64,000 bases of DNA from NCBI GenBank assembly GCA_965199975.1, contig OZ241340.1, forward strand, positions 372,001 to 436,000, read 5' to 3'. A model generated the notes under the pieces. That model was given only the letters and a program-made list of their open reading frames with translations. It did not search any database and was not told the DNA's origin. Shown piece by piece: positions 36,847 to 46,021 of this stretch; position 1 is the first letter of the stretch, and every line of letters starts with the position of its first letter. A program made the translations under genes and the position numbers. The DNA is from JASLDZ01 sp965199975. Lineage in GTDB: Bacteria; Pseudomonadota; Alphaproteobacteria; Caulobacterales; Caulobacteraceae.

Positions 36847-37320
36847 TTAATTTCGCCCGAGCGAGTCGAGCGGTCCCGAAGCGAGGTGTTCGAGAATGCG
36901 CCTCAGTGCCGCGATGGTGCTCTCGTCTTCGGCGCTACCCAGCGCGTCCTGCAGCACAGTGCGGATATCGTCGGCTTCGACCCGCTCCATCTCCCAATCC
37001 GGATATAATCGCTCGCGCTTTTCCTCACTCTGGTCCAGCGAGACGACATCGCGATGGCGCGGATCGCCATGCAGGCTCGCAATCAAGTTCTGCATCTGGG
37101 TGGCGGGACCCTCGATCCATTGAAAGAAGACCCCACTGCCGAAAACCAGCACTCCGGTGATGCCGCGGGCACGATTGCGGCGTTGAGCCGACTCGACGAT
37201 GCGGCCGACCTCGGTGTCGTCGACACCTTCGGCGGCACGACTGCAGTAGACGAAAGTAAAAAGCATTGGCGCGGCTGCGTCCAAGTCAGCGGCGCCTGCA
37301 AAACCTGGTTCGTCGAACAT
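36847..37320 (-). CDS. Stand-alone BLUF-domain blue-light photoreceptor
   Basis: A 157-residue protein consisting essentially of one BLUF (FAD-binding) domain: FTFVYCSRA with Tyr25, RRNRARGITG with Asn49, VFFQWIEGP with Gln67, DPRHRDVVSL, and YPDWEM with Trp109 and Met111. These are the residues that form the flavin hydrogen-bond network. A C-terminal helical tail of about 45 residues (TIAALRRILEHLAS) may be the output or dimer surface, as in BlrB/PixD-type short BLUF proteins. The ATG at 37320 is used; Met19 is an alternative start. No effector gene is adjacent, so signalling is probably through a partner protein. Confidence 0.9.
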   Translation of the reverse strand: MFDEPGFAGAADLDAAAPMLFTFVYCSRAAEGVDDTEVGRIVESAQRRNRARGITGVLVFGSGVFFQWIEGPATQMQNLIASLHGDPRHRDVVSLDQSEEKRERLYPDWEMERVEADDIRTVLQDALGSAEDESTIAALRRILEHLASGPLDSLGRN

Positions 37321-37674
37321 GGGTTGGCTTCTCTAGCTATGTAGGCAGGCCGCCTCGCCCGGTGAGTGAGGGTCAGCGAACACAGGATTGAACTCGTGGT
37401 CGACAGTCTCGATCCACACCGAAGGCGCGACCGACGATCAAGCTTCGCAGAGCTAACCTTCTCCAAGCTACGACGCCCTCGCGAACAAACGGATTGAGAG
37501 TCCGAGTTGGGTCGGAAGCCGCCGCCAGCGCAGGGCCCGACAGCGCACGCTCGTGGCCTCGCGGCGAAGGTCGTCTTTCTAGGGCCAAGTCAACGGTCGC
37601 TGTTGGCGCTCCCTGCGTCGCTGTTAAGCTGCACTTCGACAGTTCGATGAACTGCCACGTGAGAGCACCTGTCA
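37321..37674. other. Intergenic, no gene; contains a repeat copy
   Basis: There is no supported gene. It holds one copy of the dispersed repeat at 37570-37610 and the promoter region of the BLUF gene. Confidence 0.4.
37570..37610 (+). repeat. Dispersed ~42-bp intergenic repeat, copy 6
   Basis: It begins GGTCGTCTTTCTAGGGC and ends CGGTCGCTGTTGGCGC. Confidence 0.5.
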
Positions 37675-40600
37675 TCAACCCTGAATAGAAGTCAGGTTGT
37701 CGTCAGAGTTACGATCTATGGCCTTGTTGTAGGGATCGACACCCGCCAGCGAGGGTCTCCGGTCGACGGTGAAGGTGAAGGTCTGTCGGCCAGTGCGGAT
37801 AGGCAAGTGCTTGAACAGCACGACGTCGCGGACGCCGAAGGCGGGGTCGCCGGGCGACTTGTCGAACAGGGCGACGTCGAAGGCCTCGTTCAGCGGCGCC
37901 TCGGCCTCCTTGCCCTGGCCGTCGGCGTAGAGCTTCTTGCCCACCACCTCCACCGTCACGTCCCACCGCCCATCGGGCCGCTTTCTGGCCGAGGCGTGGG
38001 CGGCGCGCAGGTCGTAGAGGGTGATGCGCTCGAACAGGTCGGTGACGAACGCCTGGCGCTCCGCCGGCAGCTGCGCCCGCAGGTCGGCCACGAAGTCGCG
38101 GCTGGTGGGATAGGGCGCGCCCTTGAAGGCGTAGTCGTGGATAAGCTGGCGCAGGGCGGCGTTGACCACGCCTTCGCCGAGCTCGTCCTGCAGCCGGTAC
38201 ATGACCACCGCGCCCTTGCGGTAGTGGATGTAGGCCTGGTCCTCCACCCGCACGAGCGGCAGCTCCTCCACCGCCTCGGACCCGCGCGCGCGCAGGTAGC
38301 TGTCGAGCTCGAACTTGAGGAACCGCCGCACGTGGTCGGGGCCGTAGATGCGCTTCATGGCCATCAGCGCGGTGTACTGGGCGAAGGTCTCCGACAGCAT
38401 GGTGTCGCCCTGCATGTCGGCCCCGATCACCTGGTGGGCCCACCACTGGTGCCCGAGCTCGTGGGCGGTGACGTAGGTGACGAGGTCGATCTTCGAGGCG
38501 TCGCGGTTGTCGCTGATGAAGCCGATCCCCTCCGAATAGGGGATGGTGTTGGCGAAGGACTGGGCGAACTGAGCGTAGTCGGGGAACTCCAGGATCCGCA
38601 CCTGGCGGAACTGGTAGGGGCTGAAGTTGGCCTGGTCGTAGTCCAGCCCGACCTGCAGCGCCTTGAGCATGCGATCCACGTTCCAGCCGTGGGGCGGGTG
38701 ATGCAGCACGCTCAGGTTCACGCCCTTGTAGGCGAGGTCGCGCACGGCGTAGCGCGCCGACTGGATCGAGAAGAAGTCCAGGATCGGCGCCTCGCTGCGG
38801 AACTCCGCCGTGCGCCGCCCGTGCGCGGTTACGTCCGAAACCTTGTAGCCGGGGGCCACAGGCGTCTGGTCGGCGACGGTGGAGACGGTGATGTCGCTGT
38901 TCACCCAGTCCGCGCCGTGGCTGATGTAGTTGAAGCGGCGGGCGGCGACATCCTCCAGCTTGGGCGGCCGCAGGTCGGGCGTAAGCCCGTACTTTCGGCG
39001 CTTGGCGCGATCCTTCAGCAAAAAGCCGCGGTCCATGCCCACGATGGGCGCGATCTCGAAGCTGTCGAGGAAGGTGCCGTTCTGCACGATGCGCGTCGTG
39101 TTGGCGCGGTTGCGAAAGCCGCGCTGCCCGCGCTGGACGTCGAAGGCGACGGTGCGCCGCTCTCCGGGCGCCATCGGCCGATCGAAGGCGAAGACGTGGT
39201 AGTTGAAGCGGTCGAAGGTCTGCGTCGGCCGGGCCCCCGCCACCGACAGGGCGTCGACCTTGAGGTCGCGGTCGAAACGCAGGTGCAGCACCGGGATGGG
39301 CGCTGCGCTCTTGTTCTCCAGCACGTAGCTCCCGCGGATGCGGGCCGAGCGCTGTTCGGGCGCGAGGTCGACGTCGAGCTTGACCGCGGTGATCTTGGGC
39401 TGCGGCAGCGCCTCGTAACGCAGGAACGCCTTCTCGTAGTCGGCCAGCCAGCGGTCGTCGTCCTGCGTGGTGCGGTGGGGGTTCCACACGTTGGTGTTGA
39501 GGTAGATGAAGCCGCCCGTCCCCAGCACACCGGCCAGCGCCGTGGCCAGGAGCGCGCCCGCCGGCCCGGCCATGCGACGCGGCAGGCGGGCCAGGCGTGG
39601 CCGCAGCCGCACGTCGGCCCCACGCCGCCACAGGCCGTAGGTCATGACCGCCAGGGCCAGCGCGAACAGGCTCCAGTAGGCCTGGAACCAGCCGCGGGCC
39701 ACGCCCGCGATCCCCTCACCGTTCATGTCCGACAGCGGCACGTCGGGCGTGCCGGCGTACTGGTAGAGGTTCTGGTCGAAGCCCAGCCGCGTCAGCACGA
39801 TGGTCGAAACGATGTAGACCAGCATCAGCCCCCAGCCGACGAACTTGTGCGGCACCAGCGTCTGCAGGAACACCGCCAGCACGCCGATCAGGGCGGCGTT
39901 CACCGTCTCGGGCAAGAGGTACCAGGCCAAGTACTTGCCGGGCTCCACGTCGAGGAAGCCGCGCAAGAGCTGGACGCACAGCGATCCCACGATGCTCGCC
40001 GCCAGCAAGGAGAACAGCACGATCACGATGGCCGCGATCTTGGGGGCGACGAACACCCAGTCCGGCGTGGGCGTGGCGTCGATGATCGAGTCGGTGTTGC
40101 GGTCGCGCTCGCGCCAGACGAGTTCGCCCGCGTAGTAGATCGCCACGATCAGTGGGATGATGGTGAAGCTCCCGCGCATGATGCCGATCATCACCCGGGT
40201 GACGGGATAGATCGCCTGGCCGTAGGCGCCGTCGGTGACGGAGAACCACAGGCTAGAGGAGCTGTTGAACAGTCCAAGCGCCAGGAGCACGAAGAAGGCG
40301 GGGCTTTTGAACACCTGCCCCATGTCCAGCCGCGTGCGGGCGACGATCTGCGCCCAGGCGACCGCGGCGGGCGCGGAGCGCGGGAGCGGCGCGGCGCCCG
40401 TGAGGCGTGGCGGCGTCGCGGCAGCGTCGACGACCTCGCGCTCGGCCTCGCGGCGGCGCGATTTACGCGGGCGCGCCTCGAAGCGGAACACGAGGTAGGC
40501 TAGGCCCAGGAAGCCGACGCCCGCCCCGGTCCAGATCAGCCGGTTCCACAGGAGCGGCCCTAGCAGGGGCACGAGCAGGGTGTTGCGCTCGGTGGCGGTC

Positions 40601-41265
40601 CAGTAGCGCATGGCCGAGCTGACCGCGCCCAGGCCGAACGGCTCCACGATCGCCACGATCGCCCGGTACTGCGGCCGCGCCGCCAGCGCGATGGTCACGA
40701 GGTAGAGCACCAGGACCGCGACGAGGCCCACATATGTGGCCATCATCGAGCGGGTGGCCGCGGCCAGGGCGAAGAAGCCCGCGCAGACCATGAACAGCGT
40801 CGGCAGCGCCAGCACCGCATAGGCGTAGAGGTAGGCGTCCGCCCGGAAGGGGCCGAGCTTCTCGTGGTCCACCCAGGGCATGGCCGCGCCCAGGATCAGC
40901 CCCAGCGGCACGAACAGGAAGCACAGCGCCACCGCCGCGTAGGCGCCTGCGAACCGGCCGAAGAGGTAGGGCGCCTTGGCCAGGCGCGAGCTGCGCAGGA
41001 TCGGCCCGTACCCCGTCTCGTCGTCGCGCACGACCACGTTGGCGACGAAGGCGGTGGCCACGAACATGAACAGCAGCGTGAAGATCAGGTAAGTGGTGGC
41101 GATCGCGCTGGGTGCGTTGATATGCACATTGGCCGTCGAGCCGAGCTGGATCTGGTCGCTCGCCACCGAGCCGAAGCTGAATAGGAAGAACAGCAGCCCA
41201 GACACCCAGAACACCGGGTTTTTCAGCTGGTAGCGGAGCTCGAAGCGCGCGACGGCGGCCAGCAT
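37675..41265 (-). CDS. ABC-2 type permease fused to an M1-family metallopeptidase
   Basis: A 1196-residue polytopic protein. Two ABC-2-like permease modules (residues about 1-270 and 310-570, each with about six hydrophobic segments and ELRYQLKNPVFW at the start) are followed by a periplasmic M1 aminopeptidase-like region. The zinc site is HELGH at 935-939 with the third ligand in LSETFAQY (Glu959), so the peptidase looks intact. The canonical GxMEN exopeptidase motif is not obvious (SEGIGFISD stands near its place). The start has GAGGAG nine bases upstream, 13 bp from the ATPase stop. With that ATPase it forms a transporter that may export and process a peptide. The family is known from genomes but not, to my knowledge, assigned a substrate. 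Confidence 0.9.
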   Translation of the reverse strand: MLAAVARFELRYQLKNPVFWVSGLLFFLFSFGSVASDQIQLGSTANVHINAPSAIATTYLIFTLLFMFVATAFVANVVVRDDETGYGPILRSSRLAKAPYLFGRFAGAYAAVALCFLFVPLGLILGAAMPWVDHEKLGPFRADAYLYAYAVLALPTLFMVCAGFFALAAATRSMMATYVGLVAVLVLYLVTIALAARPQYRAIVAIVEPFGLGAVSSAMRYWTATERNTLLVPLLGPLLWNRLIWTGAGVGFLGLAYLVFRFEARPRKSRRREAEREVVDAAATPPRLTGAAPLPRSAPAAVAWAQIVARTRLDMGQVFKSPAFFVLLALGLFNSSSSLWFSVTDGAYGQAIYPVTRVMIGIMRGSFTIIPLIVAIYYAGELVWRERDRNTDSIIDATPTPDWVFVAPKIAAIVIVLFSLLAASIVGSLCVQLLRGFLDVEPGKYLAWYLLPETVNAALIGVLAVFLQTLVPHKFVGWGLMLVYIVSTIVLTRLGFDQNLYQYAGTPDVPLSDMNGEGIAGVARGWFQAYWSLFALALAVMTYGLWRRGADVRLRPRLARLPRRMAGPAGALLATALAGVLGTGGFIYLNTNVWNPHRTTQDDDRWLADYEKAFLRYEALPQPKITAVKLDVDLAPEQRSARIRGSYVLENKSAAPIPVLHLRFDRDLKVDALSVAGARPTQTFDRFNYHVFAFDRPMAPGERRTVAFDVQRGQRGFRNRANTTRIVQNGTFLDSFEIAPIVGMDRGFLLKDRAKRRKYGLTPDLRPPKLEDVAARRFNYISHGADWVNSDITVSTVADQTPVAPGYKVSDVTAHGRRTAEFRSEAPILDFFSIQSARYAVRDLAYKGVNLSVLHHPPHGWNVDRMLKALQVGLDYDQANFSPYQFRQVRILEFPDYAQFAQSFANTIPYSEGIGFISDNRDASKIDLVTYVTAHELGHQWWAHQVIGADMQGDTMLSETFAQYTALMAMKRIYGPDHVRRFLKFELDSYLRARGSEAVEELPLVRVEDQAYIHYRKGAVVMYRLQDELGEGVVNAALRQLIHDYAFKGAPYPTSRDFVADLRAQLPAERQAFVTDLFERITLYDLRAAHASARKRPDGRWDVTVEVVGKKLYADGQGKEAEAPLNEAFDVALFDKSPGDPAFGVRDVVLFKHLPIRTGRQTFTFTVDRRPSLAGVDPYNKAIDRNSDDNLTSIQG

Positions 41266-41278
41266 GGCGGCGGGCTCC

Positions 41279-42157
41279 TCAGGCGGCCTGGCGCGCGGTG
41301 TGCAGGGCGGAGAAGTAGACGTCCTCCAGCCCGCCCGGCGCTTCGACGAAGCCCTCGCCCGGATCGCCGTCGCTCAGCACGTGCACCAGGGTGCGGCCGC
41401 CCGACAGGCGGGTGGAGATCAGCGCGTGGCGCGTGCGCACCCCATCGAGCTCGTCGCGCGCGACCGTGCGGCTCCAGACGCGGCCCCGCAGCTCGGCGAT
41501 CAGCGCGGCCGGGGCGCCCTGGCGCACGATGCGCCCGCCTGCGATCACCGCCATGGCCTGGCACAGGTCGGCCACGTCCTCCACGATGTGGGTGGACAGG
41601 ATCACCACCACGCTCTCGCCGATCTCGGCAAGCAGGTTGAGAAAGCGGTTGCGCTCCTCGGGGTCGAGCCCGGCGGTGGGCTCGTCCACGATGATCAGCG
41701 CGGGGCCGCCGATCAGCGCCTGGGCGATGCCGTAGCGCTGGCGCATGCCGCCGGAGAAGCCGGCGAGCGCCTTCCGGCGGACGCCCCACAGGTTCACCTG
41801 CTCGAGCAGGCGCTCGACAGTCTCACGCCGCGCCTTGGGATCGGCGATCCCTTTGAGCACGGCCATGTGGTCCAGCATGTCGTAGGCCGACACGCGCGGG
41901 TAGACGCCGAAGTCCTGCGGCAGGTAGCCCAGCGTACGGCGCAGGCGCTCGGGCTCGGCCAGCACGTCCACGCCGTCGAAAGTGATGCGGCCGGTGGTCG
42001 GCGTCTGCAGGGTGGCGATGCAGCGCATCAGCGTGGACTTGCCCGCGCCATTCGGGCCCAGCAGGCCGTACAGGCCGGGTCCGACCGCCAAGTCCACCCC
42101 GTCGAGCGCCCGCACGCCGTTGGCGTAGACGTGGCCCAGCCCCTCGATCTTCAGCAT
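41279..42157 (-). CDS. ABC transporter ATP-binding protein
   Basis: A 292-residue ABC ATPase: Walker A GPNGAGKST (residues 34-42), Q-loop in LGYLPQDFGVYP, signature FSGGMRQR, Walker B LIIVDEPTAGLD and H-loop LSTHIVEDV. The C-terminal 70 residues (LRGRVWSRTVARDELDGVRTRH...) are the extension seen in ATPases of the DrrA/NatA-like ABC-2 class. GGAAGGGA precedes the ATG. It is directly upstream of the permease-peptidase fusion and surely forms its nucleotide-binding subunit. Confidence 0.94.
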   Translation of the reverse strand: MLKIEGLGHVYANGVRALDGVDLAVGPGLYGLLGPNGAGKSTLMRCIATLQTPTTGRITFDGVDVLAEPERLRRTLGYLPQDFGVYPRVSAYDMLDHMAVLKGIADPKARRETVERLLEQVNLWGVRRKALAGFSGGMRQRYGIAQALIGGPALIIVDEPTAGLDPEERNRFLNLLAEIGESVVVILSTHIVEDVADLCQAMAVIAGGRIVRQGAPAALIAELRGRVWSRTVARDELDGVRTRHALISTRLSGGRTLVHVLSDGDPGEGFVEAPGGLEDVYFSALHTARQAA

Positions 42158-42402
42158 GCCGAACGTCCCTTCCCCAGGCGGCAGGCTGCACGCGGCGCCC
42201 TACGTCGGCAAGTGAAAGCTTGGTCACCAGCCGTGGGATGATTCGCATCAGTTTCTACAGCTCGGGGAGCGTAGGGCGCCGGTCGCTTCACAGCTTTCCC
42301 GCCGCTCGCGTGCACCCCCCGGGCATGGGCCGAGGGGGCGTCGCCAAAAGATTCTCTGCCGCCGCTTGCCGAGACGCGCTCTAACTACCTGAAGGAAAGC
42401 CG

Positions 42403-42711
42403 ATGTCGCCCGTCACGTCCGCCATTGCGCTGACCCTCGCCTCCGCTGCAATCACCAATTCGACCGGGAACGTAGTGCACTGGTATGCCTACAGTAGCAC
42501 AGCCAATTCGATTGCCGGCGACCTCACGATCACGAACAGTCGCGTTAAGATGGGCAAACACGTCTTCGGGACATCCACGCCGCACCGCATGCATAGTTTC
42601 CAAGGCGACTACGACCCGCCTCATGGCGCGCAAACGCGAGCCGTGCAACCCCCTCAGAACCCCGTTCTGCCTAGGCTTGATTTCAGGACTTGTTATCTCC
42701 TGGCCTGGTAA
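42403..42711 (+). CDS. Small hypothetical protein
   Basis: A 102-residue frame starting MSPVTSAIALTLASAAITN with AAGGAA five bases upstream. The N-terminus could be a weak signal sequence; the middle is Ser/Thr/Asn-rich (GNVVHWYAYSSTANSIAGDLTITNSR). No family is recognised, and the last third looks non-coding in composition. GC is lower than in its surroundings. Doubtful. Confidence 0.35.
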   Translation: MSPVTSAIALTLASAAITNSTGNVVHWYAYSSTANSIAGDLTITNSRVKMGKHVFGTSTPHRMHSFQGDYDPPHGAQTRAVQPPQNPVLPRLDFRTCYLLAW

Positions 42712-43037
42712 TTGACACTGCCCGGCTGCCGTTCCGTTCCTACTCTGCCTTAAATTGCGCCGACTGCCGCCCCTAGAGCAGGGGCGTTGGCTTCGTACCT
42801 GCAAGCGAACCTTCAATTGAGCCCGCTCCGCGCTGCAAAATGGGCCGACCGCCCTGCCGCCAAGCCTGTTTAGCGCCCCGCACGGGACAGGAGGAGCCGG
42901 AGGAGCGCTCTCGTTCGGAGCCCTGGAGCTCAAATGTTGTGGCACTGCTAGCAGTTATGCAGCGGAGCTCAATGGAGCGACTTCAGTGTAAAAGCGCTGC
43001 GCAAGTCGCGGTGCGAGGTTGCGATCACCGAACTGGC
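42712..43037. other. Intergenic, no gene seen
   Basis: About 325 bp downstream of xylA. A segment near 42728-42764 resembles one near 31390. I found no terminator with a clear stem. Confidence 0.35.
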
Positions 43038-44351
43038 CTAGCAAAACCGACTTACGATGTTCTCGAGCCGCTCCTGGCCGCCTGATCGGGAACGCGGTGC
43101 TAGGGCGCGGCTCTCAGCTATGTCAGCGGCGTCGGCCAGGGTGCAGCCGTCCTGAAGCTTTCTGCCCAATTCGCCGAACCAGCCCGCGTAGCGGTCGGAT
43201 CGCGCCTTCTCCAGACGACCATCGGCCATGATCGCCTCAGCGTTGAGGAGGGCGCGGGCGATCACGTCGATACCACCAACATGGGCCAGGAGGAGGTCGG
43301 CGGCGTCGATGCTCTGGCGTCGCACCTTGGCGTCGAAGTTGAAGCCGCCTTGCGTGAAGCCGCCGGCGCGAAGGACTTCGAGCAACGCTAGCGTCAGGTC
43401 GGGTGCGTTGTTGGGGAATTGGTCGGTGTCCCAGCCGTTCTGCTGGTCGCCGCGGTTGGCGTCGATCGAGCCGAACACGCCCAGGGCCGCAGCAGTCGCG
43501 ATCTCGTGCTCGAAGGTGTGCAGGGCGAGGGTGGCGTGGTTGGCCTCGATGTTGACGCCGACCTCCTTCTCCAGGCCATATTTCAGCAGAAAGCCGAAGA
43601 CGGTTGCGACGTCGTAGTCGTACTGATGTTTCGTCGGCTCCGCCGGCTTCGGCTCGATCCAGATCGAACCTTTGAAGCCGATCTTGTGCTTGTGCTCCAC
43701 CACCATGCTCAGGAAGCGGCCCAGTTGGTCGTGCTCACGCTTCAAGTCGGTGTTGAGCAGCGTCTCATAGCCTTCGCGGCCGCCCCACAGCACGTAGCCC
43801 GCGCCGTTCAGGCGGTGGGTCGCGTCCAGGGCGTCGCGCACCTGCAGGGCCGCAAAGGCGAACACCTCCGGATCGGGGTTGGTGGCCGCGCCCGCCGCGA
43901 AGCGCGGATGGCTGAACAGGTTGGCGGTGCCCCACAGGAGGCCCCGGCCGGTGTCGCTCTGAAGGTCCTGGAGGTCTTCGACGGCCTCGGCGAGGTTGCG
44001 GCGGTGCTCGGCGCCGGTCTCGGCCGCGGCCATCAGGTCCACATCGTGGAAGGTGTAGAAAGGGACGTCGAGCTTGCCGACCAGCTCGAACAGCGCGCGC
44101 CGCTTGGCGGCGGCGGCGGACGCATCGCTGGCCCCGCGCAGCCAGGGGCGGTCGAAGGCGCCCCCGCCGAATACGTCGGAGCCGTTCCAGCAGAAGCCGT
44201 GCCAGGCGCACACGGCGAAGCGGAGCTGGTCCTCCATCCGCTTGCCCAGCACCACGCGGTCCTTGTCGTAGAAGCGGTAGGCGAACTCGTTGGTGGTCTC
44301 GGGCCCCTCGAAGGCGACGGGGGGCAGGTCACCGAAGTAGGCGGCGGTCAT
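43038..44351 (-). CDS. xylA: Xylose isomerase
   Basis: A 437-residue TIM-barrel isomerase converting D-xylose to D-xylulose. The start ATG at 44351 overlaps the xylB stop (ATGA), so the longer open frame upstream is not used. Signatures are FCWNGSDVFG, the catalytic His102 in YTFHDVDLM, YVLWGGREGYETLLNTD, the metal-binding WIEPKPAEPTKHQYDYD and EANHATLALHTFEHE, and GSIDANRGDQQNGWDTDQFP. These are typical of the class II (E. coli-like, about 440-residue) enzymes. It is cotranscribed with xylB. Caulobacter crescentus uses the oxidative Weimberg route instead, so this window shows the isomerase pathway. Confidence 0.97.
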   Translation of the reverse strand: MTAAYFGDLPPVAFEGPETTNEFAYRFYDKDRVVLGKRMEDQLRFAVCAWHGFCWNGSDVFGGGAFDRPWLRGASDASAAAAKRRALFELVGKLDVPFYTFHDVDLMAAAETGAEHRRNLAEAVEDLQDLQSDTGRGLLWGTANLFSHPRFAAGAATNPDPEVFAFAALQVRDALDATHRLNGAGYVLWGGREGYETLLNTDLKREHDQLGRFLSMVVEHKHKIGFKGSIWIEPKPAEPTKHQYDYDVATVFGFLLKYGLEKEVGVNIEANHATLALHTFEHEIATAAALGVFGSIDANRGDQQNGWDTDQFPNNAPDLTLALLEVLRAGGFTQGGFNFDAKVRRQSIDAADLLLAHVGGIDVIARALLNAEAIMADGRLEKARSDRYAGWFGELGRKLQDGCTLADAADIAESRALAPRSRSGGQERLENIVSRFC

Positions 44352-45808
44352 GGACGGACCTCGTGGTGGGGGCGGATGCGGGGATAGGTCTGGCGGAAGG
44401 CGGCCAGCCGGGGAGCCAGCACCTCCACGTCCGCGGGCGCGGGAGCGATGATCGCCTCCACCGGCGGCGGGCGGCAGACGTCCACGGGATCGCCGCCGTC
44501 GACGCCGATCTGGGCGAGGCGGGCGGCGCCCAGCGCCGGCCCCACCTCGCCGCCCTGAAAGTAGGCGAGCGGCGTCTGGAGCGCAGCGCTGAGGATGCGG
44601 CCCCAATAGCGCGAGCGCGCCCCGCCGCCGATCACCGACAGCTCCTCTATGCGCGGTCCTACGCCCTGCAGGGCGTCCAGCCCGTCGGCCAGGGCGAAGG
44701 CGACGCCTTCCAGCACCGCCTGGCAGAGCGCCGGCGCGTCGGTATCGTTGTCGAGTTGCAGGAAGCCGGCGCGCACCTCCTGGTCGTTGTGCGGCGTACG
44801 CTCGCCCGAGAGGTAGGGCAGGAACAGCGGACTGGGACCGGGGCGAACGCCGATGCCTTCGGCTTGCTGGAACACCTCGGACGGGCCGGCCGCGCCGGTG
44901 AGGCGCGCCACCCAGTCAATGCAGCTGGCGGCGCTGAGGTGGACCGACATCTGGTGCCACATGTCGGGCAGGCAATGGCAGAAGGCGTGCACCGCCCGCG
45001 CTGGATCCGGCCGCAGGGTGTCGGTGGCGGCGAAGATCACGCCAGAGGTGCCGAGCGACAGCAGCGCCGAACCGTCGGTCACCACGCCCACGCCCGCGGC
45101 GCCGGCCGCGTTGTCGCCGCCGCCACCGACCACCGGCACAACGTCCATCCCCCAAACGGCGGCGATCTCGGCACGCAGGACGCCCGCGACCTCGCTGCCC
45201 TCGACCAGACGCGGCACGTTCGCGAGCGAGAGGCCGCAGGCGGCGAGCAGGGCCTCGCTCCACCGTCGCGCCGCCACATCGAGCCAGAGCGTGCCAGAGG
45301 CGTCCGACATGTCGGAGCACTTGTCGCCGGTCATCAGCAGCCGGACATAGTCCTTGGGCAGAAGGACGCTGCGCGTGCGGGCGAAGACCTCCGGCTCGTG
45401 CTCGCGCACCCATAGGAGCTTCGGCGCGGTGAAGCCCGGCATGGCGAGGTTGGCGGCGATGCGCTCCAGGTCAGGCGCGCGACGCTTGAGCTCCGCACAC
45501 TGCTCGTAGCTTCGCCCATCGTTCCACAGGATGGCGGGACGCAACGGCAGGTCGTCCTCGCCGAGGAGGGTCGCGCCGTGCATCTGTCCGCCTAAGCCGA
45601 TCGCCTTCACCTGGCGGCGCAGCGTTGGGTCCAGCGCCTGCACCGCAGCGCACGTGGCGCTCCACCAGGCCTGCGGGTCCTGCTCTGACCAGAGGCGATG
45701 CGGGCGCGATACGACGAGCGGCGCCGTAGCTTGGCCCACGACCCCGCCGCCTGCTTGGGCGACGATCGCCTTCACGCCCGACGTACCGATGTCGATGCCC
45801 AGATACAC
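44348..45808 (-). CDS. xylB: Xylulokinase
   Basis: A 486-residue FGGY-family sugar kinase phosphorylating D-xylulose. It starts at GTG with YLGIDIGTSGVKAI (phosphate-binding loop with Asp6). GGQMHGATLL, the FTAPKLLWVREHEP substrate block, VVGGGGDNAAGAAGVG (catalytic-base Asp region), YLSGERTPHND and the ELSVIGGGARSRYWGRILSAAL adenosine motif follow. It is the first gene of the xylBA operon, about 64 nt downstream of a candidate operator and divergent from the LacI-type regulator. Confidence 0.96.
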   Translation of the reverse strand: MYLGIDIGTSGVKAIVAQAGGGVVGQATAPLVVSRPHRLWSEQDPQAWWSATCAAVQALDPTLRRQVKAIGLGGQMHGATLLGEDDLPLRPAILWNDGRSYEQCAELKRRAPDLERIAANLAMPGFTAPKLLWVREHEPEVFARTRSVLLPKDYVRLLMTGDKCSDMSDASGTLWLDVAARRWSEALLAACGLSLANVPRLVEGSEVAGVLRAEIAAVWGMDVVPVVGGGGDNAAGAAGVGVVTDGSALLSLGTSGVIFAATDTLRPDPARAVHAFCHCLPDMWHQMSVHLSAASCIDWVARLTGAAGPSEVFQQAEGIGVRPGPSPLFLPYLSGERTPHNDQEVRAGFLQLDNDTDAPALCQAVLEGVAFALADGLDALQGVGPRIEELSVIGGGARSRYWGRILSAALQTPLAYFQGGEVGPALGAARLAQIGVDGGDPVDVCRPPPVEAIIAPAPADVEVLAPRLAAFRQTYPRIRPHHEVRP

Positions 45809-45871
45809 GGCGCTACGTTCGTCCCATCAATCGGCCCACCCGCAGGATCGACCTCTCCCTGGAGCGTTCGC

Positions 45872-45885
45872 TGATAGCGTTACCA
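45872..45885. promoter_or_regulatory. XylR-type operator TGATAGCGTTACCA
   Basis: An imperfect palindrome in the xylB/lacI divergent promoter region. It matches the TGTTAGCGCTACCA operator described for the Caulobacter xylose regulon at 12 of 14 positions. It is 64 nt upstream of the xylB start. Confidence 0.65.
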
Positions 45886-46021
45886 TCGTGCATGGAGGGG
45901 GCGGCATGTGCAAGCCTCGCATCTTCCCGGCCGAGGCTGCCGCAGCGGGGGATGCGGGGTTCCGCTTGGCGTAACCGGGCCGCGCGTTAGGCTGCGCCAA
46001 GGCCAAGCTGGAGGATCAGCG

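Noticed and set aside
37807..40503. An 898-codon plus-strand frame opposite the ABC/M1 fusion
   Set aside because: It has shadow composition (Val/Gly/Arg/His-rich) with no motif; the minus strand holds the real gene.
43038..44606. Longer xylose isomerase start upstream of 44351
   Set aside because: The extra residues lie inside xylB in another frame, and the ATGA overlap at 44348-44351 gives the natural coupled start.
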